DNA from: Achromobacter sp.
Lineage (GTDB): Bacteria > Pseudomonadota > Gammaproteobacteria > Burkholderiales > Burkholderiaceae_B
Assembly: GCA_003454835.1 (NCBI GenBank)
Contig: DMTA01000187.1
Location: 1-5,706 of the forward strand
Direction: 5' to 3'
Length of the DNA: 5,706 bases
The notes under the pieces were generated by a model. The model made no database searches, was not told the origin of the DNA, and was given only the letters and a program-made list of their open reading frames with translations. The position numbers and the translations under genes are program-made. Shown here piece after piece: positions 1-4,863 of the stretch (position 1 is its first letter; every line of letters begins with the position of its first letter).

Positions 1-2
1 CG

Positions 3-35
3 GAGCGGCGCCTGAGCGGAGTTTGAGCGGAGTCT
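3..35. repeat. 11-bp tandem repeat, three copies
   Basis: Three head-to-tail 11-bp units lie at 3-13 (GAGCGGCGCCT), 14-24 (GAGCGGAGTTT) and 25-35 (GAGCGGAGTCT). The last two differ at one base. Because 11 is not a multiple of 3, the repeat brings a TGA into each rightward frame, with stops at 13-15, 24-26 and 35-37. Any rightward gene entering from the left edge must therefore end here. Which frame, if any, is coding cannot be told. The window edge may cut off further copies. Confidence 0.7.
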
Positions 36-37
36 GA

Positions 38-217
38 ATGCAACGTGCCCGAGGTGTGCCCGGATGCACCGAGGCGTGGTCAGGTCCAAGTGTCGCAAAA
101 AGGGGAATCGGCGCGCCGCCCAGGGTTTCCCGCGCTTGTTCGCGTCATGGACGCTGGATAACATCCGCTAACAATCCCGCCCCATTGTTGAGGCGCGGCG
201 GATCTTTCGGGTTTCCC
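38..217 (+). other. Apparently non-coding region upstream of dltD
   Basis: This stretch is open in the dltD frame from an ATG at 38. However, its codons (AGG, GGA, ATA, CCA, TCA, many A/T third positions) are unlike the strongly G/C-ending codons after 218, and the translation resembles no secretion signal or domain. I read it as intergenic leader. It contains an inverted repeat, AACAAT (170-175) and ATTGTT (184-189), with an 8-base spacer, which could be an operator or a weak hairpin. A poor sigma-70-like pair, TTGTTC (136-141) and GATAAC (157-162), has a 15-bp spacer and is too weak to call a promoter. Confidence 0.5.
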
Positions 218-1342
218 ATGTTCAAACGCACTCTCCGGCAGCACGCGCTTGCCGCGGCGCTGGCCCTGTCCGCCGCGGCCGTGGCCGGCTGGGCGGCCCT
301 GCATACGCTGGCCCTGAAGACCGAACCGGTGCCTGCGGCCGCACCCGGCATCTACATCCCGAACCTGGGCAATACGCTGGACGAGCAGACGCGCAACCTG
401 TCGCGGCTGAGCCAGGCGCTGCGCACCGGAGACCGTCTGGTGATCCTGGGGTCGTCCGAGCTCACCAGCAACGACCTGCGCTTCGTGCCCTACCGCTTCC
501 TGGCCGACGAGCTGCAGATGCCCGTTTTGGCGTACGGCCATTCCGGGTTCCAGTCGCTGGGGATGCAGTTCGTGCTGGCGGCGCTGGCGGACGATCTGTC
601 GCCGGCCTCGCGCGTGGTCGTGATGCTGTCGCCCGGCTGGTTCGACGGCGAAGGCGGCCTGGGGCCGGACGAATTCAAGGAGCACGCCAATCCGCTGCTG
701 CCCCGCCTGCTGCGCCAACCGGACGGCCGCGCCGAAGTGTTGCGGTGGCTGGACGCCAAGGGCGATGCCGGCGTGTACTGGTCGATGGCGGCCGAGCAGG
801 CATACGTGTTCCGTCAGCGGCTGGCCGGCCTGTGGGCGCCGGCGTACGCCGCCCCCGTTCCCGAACGGGAACGCGAAGGCCCCGCGGCGGCGGCGCGCGT
901 GGTGGACTGGGACGCCCTGGCCGGTCAGGCGCAGGCTGCCGAGCAGGCGCTCATGACGGACAACCGCTACGCGGTGCGCGACGAATTCTTCAACAAGTAC
1001 CTGCGCAGCATCCCCGAGGGCGGCAAGACCGCCTACCAGCCTCAGCCGCTGACCGGCCACGACGAATTGCGCGAACTCGATGCCCTGATGGCGCTGCTGC
1101 ACCAGCGCCGCGTCAATGCGCTGTTCGTCATGCAGCCCCTGCACCCGATGGTCTTCAACGACCTGGACCGGTTCGACCGGATCCAGCAGCAGGTCGCCGG
1201 CCTGTGCCAGCGCTACGCGATGACCTGCATGGACATGTATGACGCGCCCTTCGAGATCGGCACGCTGCGCGACGTGCAGCATCTGGGCGAGTTGGGCTGG
1301 CTGCGCGTGAACCAGAAGATCGCCGAGGTATTCCGCCCATGA
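218..1342 (+). CDS. dltD: DltD-family D-alanyl transferase (SGNH-like, membrane-anchored)
   Basis: A 374-residue protein of the DltD family, the extracytoplasmic enzyme that passes D-alanine (or another acyl group) from the membrane Dlt complex to a cell-envelope polymer. The N-terminus is basic (MFKRTLRQ) and is followed by a hydrophobic segment at about residues 10-33. This anchors the protein with its catalytic domain outside the cytoplasm. Visible family motifs are VILGSSEL at 75-82, where Ser80 is the probable nucleophile of the GxS motif, SPGWF at 138-142, NKYL at 259-262, and DVQHLGELGW at 352-361, whose Asp352 and His355 would complete the triad. I chose ATG 218 over an in-frame ATG at 38 because the extension has non-coding-like codons and would bury the anchor. 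The ribosome site is weak. The stop overlaps the next gene by ATGA, implying coupled translation. Bordetella carries a related locus (dra) that D-alanylates an outer-membrane component. The acceptor here is unknown, and dltA, dltB and dltC are not in the window. Confidence 0.9.
   Translation: MFKRTLRQHALAAALALSAAAVAGWAALHTLALKTEPVPAAAPGIYIPNLGNTLDEQTRNLSRLSQALRTGDRLVILGSSELTSNDLRFVPYRFLADELQMPVLAYGHSGFQSLGMQFVLAALADDLSPASRVVVMLSPGWFDGEGGLGPDEFKEHANPLLPRLLRQPDGRAEVLRWLDAKGDAGVYWSMAAEQAYVFRQRLAGLWAPAYAAPVPEREREGPAAAARVVDWDALAGQAQAAEQALMTDNRYAVRDEFFNKYLRSIPEGGKTAYQPQPLTGHDELRELDALMALLHQRRVNALFVMQPLHPMVFNDLDRFDRIQQQVAGLCQRYAMTCMDMYDAPFEIGTLRDVQHLGELGWLRVNQKIAEVFRP
1325..1330 (+). promoter_or_regulatory. 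Ribosome binding site for the DltX-like gene
   Basis: GAGGTA lies inside the last codons of dltD, 8 bases before ATG 1339. This is a good Shine-Dalgarno match with normal spacing and is direct support that the short downstream frame is translated. Confidence 0.65.
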
Positions 1343-1464
1343 AAAGAACGCTTTGGCTCTGCCTGCTGTATCTGGGAATCCTGGCCGTGATGGTGATCCA
1401 GGCCGATACGTCCGCCAATCTGGGTAAACCGATGGAGATCGAATTCCAGTATTCGAAGTTCTAA
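1339..1464 (+). CDS. dltX: DltX-like acyl-shuttle membrane microprotein, 41 aa
   Basis: A 41-residue protein with N-terminal MKRTLW, a hydrophobic helix at about residues 5-20 (LWLCLLYLGILAVMVI), a short polar stretch, and the C-terminus EIEFQYSKF. Lys-Arg before the helix predicts the N-terminus inside and the C-terminus outside. The last six residues, F-Q-Y-S-K-F (36-41), fit the F-x-Y-x-x-F motif ending Gram-positive DltX. In that family, as known from the Dlt pathway, the motif tyrosine (here Tyr38) accepts the acyl group from the MBOAT protein DltB and hands it to the DltD serine. Start: ATG 1339 overlaps the dltD stop (ATGA) and has GAGGTA 8 bases upstream. Position next to dltD, topology and motif all agree, although DltX in Firmicutes usually lies at the front of the operon. 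The sequence is otherwise too short for homology to be certain. The alternative is a chance frame, which the exact C-terminal motif makes unlikely. Confidence 0.82.
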   Translation: MKRTLWLCLLYLGILAVMVIQADTSANLGKPMEIEFQYSKF

Positions 1465-1490
1465 GATTGGGGGCCGCTTCATTCAGGGAC

Positions 1491-1508
1491 AGGTCATAAA
1501 TCTGCAAT
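1491..1508 (+). promoter_or_regulatory. Candidate PhoB box upstream of pitA
   Basis: AGGTCATAAATCTGCAAT matches the PhoB consensus CTGTCATAAATCTGTCAT at 14 of 18 positions. This includes an unbroken run of 12 (GTCATAAATCTG, 1493-1504) and the whole 4-base spacer. The second half-site overlaps the likely -10 element of pitA, a position that fits repression better than activation. PhoB repression of pit genes is known elsewhere (Sinorhizobium meliloti orfA-pit, E. coli pitB). The match is seen directly; the function is inferred. Confidence 0.6.
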
Positions 1509-1511
1509 AAT
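1503..1511 (+). promoter_or_regulatory. Likely extended -10 element of the pitA promoter
   Basis: TGCAATAAT reads as an extended -10 (TG, one base, then AATAAT, 5 of 6 to TATAAT). The best -35 is poor: TTCAGG at 1482-1487 with an 18-bp spacer. Transcription would begin near 1518, giving a leader of about 30 bases. This is the only AT-rich island between the microprotein gene and pitA. Confidence 0.5.
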
Positions 1512-1512
1512 C

Positions 1513-1539
1513 GGGGCATTCTCGCCGGAACCTCGCCCC
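1513..1539 (+). promoter_or_regulatory. Possible small hairpin near the 5' end of the pitA leader
   Basis: GGGGC (1513-1517) can pair with GCCCC (1535-1539) around a 17-base loop. The 3' arm is part of a C-rich tract, CCCCCTCCCCC, that runs directly into the pitA ATG, so there is no Shine-Dalgarno sequence at normal distance. If transcription starts near 1518 the left arm would not be in the RNA, so this hairpin is weakly supported. Confidence 0.25.
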
Positions 1540-1546
1540 CTCCCCC

Positions 1547-3022
1547 ATGTTCGACCTCTTCCACGGCCTAGACCTTTGGGTTGGCCTCAGTCTTGTGCTG
1601 GCCCTGACATTCGTCCTGGCCTTCGAATTCATCAACGGTTTTCATGACACGGCAAACGCCGTGGCAACGGTCATCTACACCAAGGCCATGCCGCCGCATC
1701 TGGCGGTGGTCCTGTCCGGCATCTTCAATTTCCTGGGCGTGTTGCTGGGCGGCGTGGGCGTCGCCTACGCCATCGTCCATCTGCTGCCCGTCGAACTGCT
1801 GATCAATGTGGATACCGGTCGCGGCCTGGCAATGGTGTTCGCCATGCTGGCGGCCGCCATCGCTTGGAACCTCGGCACGTGGTATTTCGGCATTCCGGCC
1901 TCCAGCTCGCACACACTGATCGGCTCGATCCTGGGCGTGGGCCTGGCCAATGCGCTGATCACGGACCTGCCGCTGGGCCAAGGCGTGAACTGGGGCAAGG
2001 CCATCGACATCGGCCTGTCGCTGGTGGCCTCGCCCATCGCCGGGTTCGCAGTGGCCGGGCTGCTGCTGCTGGCGCTCAAACGCTGGCTGCCGCTGTCCAA
2101 AATGCACAAGACGCCCGAGCAGCGCCGCGCCATCGACAACAAGAAGCACCCGCCCTTCTGGAACCGCCTGGTGCTGGTGCTGTCGGCCATGGGCGTGAGC
2201 TTCGTGCACGGCTCGAACGATGGCCAGAAGGGCATCGGCCTCATCATGCTGGTGTTGATCGGCATCGTGCCGGCCAACTTCGTGCTGGACACCCACAGCA
2301 CCACCTACCAGATCGAACGCACCCGCGACGCCGCCAACCACCTGATGGTGTTCTACCAGCGCAACGAAGCGCTGCTGGGCGACTTCCTGGCGCTGCGCCG
2401 CGTCGACATCCAGGAAGACCTGCCCGCCAACTTCCGCTGCGACCCGACCCTGACCGTGCCGACCATCATGGCGCTGCAAAGGGACCTGCACGGGGTATCC
2501 AACTACGCCGACCTGTCGGCGCAAAAGCGCATCGACGTCCGCCGGTACCTGCTGTGCCTGGACGACACCGCCAAGAAGGTGGCACGCCTGGAGGGCCTGC
2601 CCGCCCGAGAGGCCGCCGACCTGCAACGGCTGCGCGCGGACCTGACCGCCACCACCGAATACGCGCCCTTCTGGGTGATCGTGGCCGTGGCGCTGGCGCT
2701 GGGCGCCGGCACCATGGTCGGCTGGCGCCGCGTGGTGCTGACGGTCGGCGAAAAGATCGGCAAACAGGGCATGACCTACGCGCAGGGCATGTCGGCGCAG
2801 CTGACCGCCGTAGGCGCCATTGGACTTGCCAACGTCTTCAGCCTGCCCGTGTCCACCACCCACGTGCTGTCTTCGGGCGTGGCGGGCACCATGATCGCCA
2901 ACAAGACGGGGCTGCAGGGCAACACGGTGCGCAACATCCTGCTGGCCTGGGTGCTGACGCTGCCCGCCTCGATGCTGCTGGCCGCCGGATTGTTCTGGAT
3001 CGGTGTGCAGATCGCCGGCTGA
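1547..3022 (+). CDS. pitA: PiT-family inorganic phosphate transporter
   Basis: A 491-residue low-affinity, proton-motive-force-driven phosphate (metal-phosphate) symporter of the inner membrane, close in length and sequence to E. coli PitA (499 residues). The two signature repeats of the family are present: INGFHDTANAVATVIY at 29-44 and FVHGSNDGQKGIG at 219-231. The paired re-entrant motifs PASSSHTL (117-124) and PVSTTHVL (434-441) are also present. Membrane helices fill about 11-175, 206-246 and 373-490, and a hydrophilic cytoplasmic loop typical of bacterial Pit spans about 247-372. The start MFDLFHGLDLWVGL aligns with the E. coli N-terminus, so ATG 1547 is secure even though the preceding bases are a C-run with no ribosome site. 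The gene has its own promoter region with a candidate PhoB box and is followed by a perfect hairpin. No PhoU-like (DUF47) partner gene is seen beside it. Confidence 0.96.
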   Translation: MFDLFHGLDLWVGLSLVLALTFVLAFEFINGFHDTANAVATVIYTKAMPPHLAVVLSGIFNFLGVLLGGVGVAYAIVHLLPVELLINVDTGRGLAMVFAMLAAAIAWNLGTWYFGIPASSSHTLIGSILGVGLANALITDLPLGQGVNWGKAIDIGLSLVASPIAGFAVAGLLLLALKRWLPLSKMHKTPEQRRAIDNKKHPPFWNRLVLVLSAMGVSFVHGSNDGQKGIGLIMLVLIGIVPANFVLDTHSTTYQIERTRDAANHLMVFYQRNEALLGDFLALRRVDIQEDLPANFRCDPTLTVPTIMALQRDLHGVSNYADLSAQKRIDVRRYLLCLDDTAKKVARLEGLPAREAADLQRLRADLTATTEYAPFWVIVAVALALGAGTMVGWRRVVLTVGEKIGKQGMTYAQGMSAQLTAVGAIGLANVFSLPVSTTHVLSSGVAGTMIANKTGLQGNTVRNILLAWVLTLPASMLLAAGLFWIGVQIAG

Positions 3023-3039
3023 TCGCGGGCCAATCAATC

Positions 3040-3066
3040 CGGCCGTGCAGGCAATCTGCACGGCCG
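3040..3066 (+). terminator. Perfect 11-bp hairpin after pitA
   Basis: CGGCCGTGCAG (3040-3050) and CTGCACGGCCG (3056-3066) are exact reverse complements around the 5-base loop GCAAT, beginning 18 bases after the pitA stop. The stem is strong, but no T-run follows on either strand. It may be a Rho-assisted or RNA-end-protecting structure rather than a classical intrinsic terminator. Confidence 0.6.
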
Positions 3067-3109
3067 CTGCAACACTCTGCATATCGCGCCGGTCTATGCG
3101 CCCGCGCCC

Positions 3110-3130
3110 GGCGCCGTCTACGATGGCGCC
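3110..3130 (+). promoter_or_regulatory. Hairpin abutting the start codon of the DsbA-like gene
   Basis: GGCGCC occurs at 3110-3115 and again at 3125-3130, with a 9-base spacer. Since GGCGCC is its own complement, the copies can pair as a 6-bp GC stem ending at the base before ATG 3131. This occupies the place where a Shine-Dalgarno sequence would be, and none is visible. It could lower or regulate initiation, or be chance in GC-rich DNA. Confidence 0.3.
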
Positions 3131-3787
3131 ATGACTACCGCATCCCCCACCCTGCATTACATCTTCGATCCGCTTTGCGGCTGGTGCTACGGCGCCGCGC
3201 CGCTGGTGGAGGCAGCCCGCGCCATTGCCGGCCTGAACATCGAGCCGCATGGCGGCGGCATGATGACAGGGGGCAATCGCCAGCCGGTCACCGAGGCCCT
3301 GCGCCGCTATGTCATGCCGCACGACGAGCGCATTGCCGGCCTGACGGGCCAGCCATTCGGCGCCGACTATTTCGATGGCCTGTTGCGCGACAGCGGCGCT
3401 GTGTTCGATTCCGAACCGCCCACCACCGCCATCCTGGCCGCCCAAACGCTGGCGGGCCGCGGGCTGGACCTGTTGCAGCGCATGCAGCGAGCGCATTACG
3501 TGGAAGGCCGCCGCATCGCTGATCCCGCCGTGCTGCGCGCGCTGGCCATTGAAATTGGCCTGGATGCCGAGGCCTTCGACGCTGCCTATCAACAGGCGCA
3601 GGGCGCCGAAACCGCCGCGCACATCACGGCCAGCCGCCAGTTGCTGGCCCAGGTAGGCGGCACGGGCTTTCCAACATTGGCTTTGGAGCGCGATGGCGCT
3701 TTCACGCTGCTGGAACCCAGCCGGTATCTCGGCCGTCCCGAACAATGGCGCGATCAGCTGGCGGCGCGCATCCAGGGCAACGCCTGA
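3131..3787 (+). CDS. DsbA/FrnE-family thioredoxin-fold protein (CGWC), cytoplasmic
   Basis: A 218-residue protein of the DsbA superfamily, closest in pattern to the group annotated as DsbA family or predicted protein-disulfide isomerase (COG3531-like). The first strand leads to DPLCGWCYGAAP at 13-24, so the redox pair is Cys16 and Cys19. A helical insertion fills about 55-170, and GTGFPTL at 178-184 carries the cis-proline (Pro181) that packs against the active site. There is no signal peptide or membrane segment, so it should act in the cytoplasm as a thiol-disulfide oxidoreductase or isomerase-like enzyme; the substrate is unknown. ATG 3131 is used because no earlier in-frame ATG or GTG lies just upstream and the CXXC sits at the expected distance from the N-terminus. 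It is 108 bp after pitA with a hairpin between them, so it is probably a separate unit. It converges on the GST gene. Confidence 0.88.
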   Translation: MTTASPTLHYIFDPLCGWCYGAAPLVEAARAIAGLNIEPHGGGMMTGGNRQPVTEALRRYVMPHDERIAGLTGQPFGADYFDGLLRDSGAVFDSEPPTTAILAAQTLAGRGLDLLQRMQRAHYVEGRRIADPAVLRALAIEIGLDAEAFDAAYQQAQGAETAAHITASRQLLAQVGGTGFPTLALERDGAFTLLEPSRYLGRPEQWRDQLAARIQGNA

Positions 3788-3808
3788 CGTCGCGGGTCAG
3801 GCAGCGCC

Positions 3809-3841
3809 GCCCCGGCCCGGGGCAAGACTGCCCGGCCCGGG
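3809..3841. terminator. Double GC palindrome between convergent genes, possible bidirectional terminator
   Basis: CCCGGCCCGGG occurs twice, at 3811-3821 and 3831-3841, with a 9-base spacer. Each copy is itself a near-perfect palindrome; the first extends to GCCCCGG-C-CCGGGGC at 3809-3823. The copies can also pair with one another as an 11-bp stem with a single central C-C mismatch. The element lies in the 71-bp gap between two converging genes, as expected for a shared transcription end. No T-run is present. Confidence 0.5.
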
Positions 3842-3858
3842 ATCTGGGCGCCTCGGAT

Positions 3859-4470
3859 TCAGGACTCTTCGATATCGCCGTCGCGCTGCAAGGCGCGGTG
3901 CATCGCCGGGCGCTCGCCCAGGCGTTCGACGTACGCGTTGAAGACGGGCGTTTCCGGCACGATCTTCATCCGCATCATGTACTGCAGCGAGCCGCCCAGC
4001 ACGATGTCCACGGCTGAGAACCTGTCGCCCAGGAAATACGGCCGCGCCTGCAGCACCCGCGTCAGCACCTCTTCGACCTCGTCGGCCGATCCCCACCCCA
4101 ACGCGGCCTGATGCGGCGTCTTGAACGCCCGCTCGACCATCGCGGGTTCGAACACGCCCGTGGAATACGCCAGCCACGTCAGATAGGGACCGCGCTGCGG
4201 GTCGCCGACCACCGGCCCCAGCCCCGCCTGCGGAAACAGATCGGTCAGGTACAGCGCGATGGCGGGCGTCTCGAACACGGGCACCCCGTCATGCACCAGC
4301 GCCGGCACCTTGCGATGCGGATGGATGTCGATGTAGTCGGCAGGCATGTGCCCCGTGCTGTCGTGGCCGCGGATCGACACCATCTCGGTGTCGTATGGCA
4401 CGCCCAGTTCCTCAAGCAGCCACAGTATCCGGAACGACCGCGAACGGGGCGCGTGGTAGAGCGTAAGCAT
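3859..4470 (-). CDS. Glutathione S-transferase family protein
   Basis: A 203-residue cytosolic-type GST, normal length for bacterial members. Residues 1-80 form the thioredoxin-fold domain: LTLYHAPRSRSFRILWLLEE at 2-21 with candidate catalytic serines Ser10 and Ser12, RKVPAL at 53-58 with the cis-proline Pro56, and FETPAIALYL at 66-75 as the glutathione gamma-glutamyl site. Most relatives have Glu-Ser here; this protein has Glu67-Thr68. The all-helical C-terminal domain covers about 92-195 and contains the N-capping box FSAVDIVLGG (151-160), which marks correct GST folding. It probably conjugates or reduces electrophiles with glutathione; the substrate cannot be told. AAAGGAGA lies 6 bases before ATG, so the start is firm. 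It is 45 bp downstream of azlD on the same strand and could be read through from that operon, but its strong own ribosome site leaves this open. Confidence 0.93.
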   Translation of the reverse strand: MLTLYHAPRSRSFRILWLLEELGVPYDTEMVSIRGHDSTGHMPADYIDIHPHRKVPALVHDGVPVFETPAIALYLTDLFPQAGLGPVVGDPQRGPYLTWLAYSTGVFEPAMVERAFKTPHQAALGWGSADEVEEVLTRVLQARPYFLGDRFSAVDIVLGGSLQYMMRMKIVPETPVFNAYVERLGERPAMHRALQRDGDIEES

Positions 4471-4476
4471 GGTCGG

Positions 4477-4484
4477 TCTCCTTT
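4477..4484 (-). promoter_or_regulatory. Ribosome binding site of the GST gene
   Basis: On the minus strand the sequence is AAAGGAGA, 6 bases upstream of the ATG at 4470. It is one of the two strongest Shine-Dalgarno matches in the window and fixes the GST start. Confidence 0.75.
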
Positions 4485-4515
4485 GGGGGATCGGACCATT
4501 TTGCCCTGCGGGCCG

Positions 4516-4863
4516 CTAAGCCGCCAAGGCCAGCAATATCCCGTATCCGCCCATGCCGAGCAGGACGGCCACACCCGTATTGCTGACCAGGCGCGCCGCC
4601 ACGCCCGTGACGACAAGCCCGCCCAAGTACGGCGCAATGCGGGCGGCCTCGTCCGCCGCACCCAGCAGGTCCGGCACGATCACGGCGGCGGCAATGCCCG
4701 CCAGCAGCGACGGCCCCAGCGCCGACAGCGCCGAACCTTCGCTCGACAGGTGCCGCAGCAGCCGGCTGCGCTCGGACAGCATGAAGGGCAGCGCGCGCGT
4801 GAGATAGGTGATGACCGCCATTGCAATGACGGCGCCCCAGAATTCCAATCCGCCGGCGTTCAT
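4516..4863 (-). CDS. azlD: AzlD-family small subunit of branched-chain amino acid exporter
   Basis: A 115-residue membrane protein of the AzlD (YgaH-like) family, the small partner of AzlC. Hydrophobic segments lie at about 8-24, 47-66, 76-91 and 96-114. The family-typical ITYLTRALPFML at 18-29 follows the first helix, and GNT-like SNTGVAVLLG at 94-103 falls near the end. Start: ATG 4863 overlaps the azlC stop by ATGA and is preceded at 5 bases by a perfect AGGAGG. A longer frame beginning near 5010 lies inside azlC and gives an arginine-rich, non-membrane extension, so it is rejected. Together with AzlC it should export branched-chain amino acids (in E. coli YgaZH, L-valine). Translation is coupled to azlC. 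Confidence 0.92.
   Translation of the reverse strand: MNAGGLEFWGAVIAMAVITYLTRALPFMLSERSRLLRHLSSEGSALSALGPSLLAGIAAAVIVPDLLGAADEAARIAPYLGGLVVTGVAARLVSNTGVAVLLGMGGYGILLALAA

Noticed and set aside
16..171. A plus-strand frame with several cysteines (CPRCARMHRG) ending at TAA 169-171.
   Set aside because: It has no ribosome site and no family resemblance, and its cysteine spacing is not a clear zinc site in a stretch this short.
38..217. A 60-codon N-terminal extension of dltD from ATG 38.
   Set aside because: Codon use is unlike the rest of the gene, and it would place the membrane anchor about 70 residues in. ATG 218 gives a normal DltD N-terminus.
80..1564. A 494-codon open frame on the minus strand across dltD and the microprotein gene.
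   Set aside because: It is the antisense shadow of high-GC genes. The translation is rich in Gln, His, Arg and Gly with no domain, and the plus strand holds recognisable DltD motifs.
1864..3522. A 552-codon plus-strand frame overlapping pitA and the DsbA-like gene.
   Set aside because: It is the +1-shifted shadow of pitA. It is Arg/Pro/His-rich with no membrane segments or motifs.
1568..3745. A 725-codon open frame on the minus strand across pitA and the DsbA-like gene.
   Set aside because: Its composition (Gly, Gln, His, Arg, Ala) is typical of antisense to GC-rich coding DNA, and it spans two well-supported genes plus their intergenic region.
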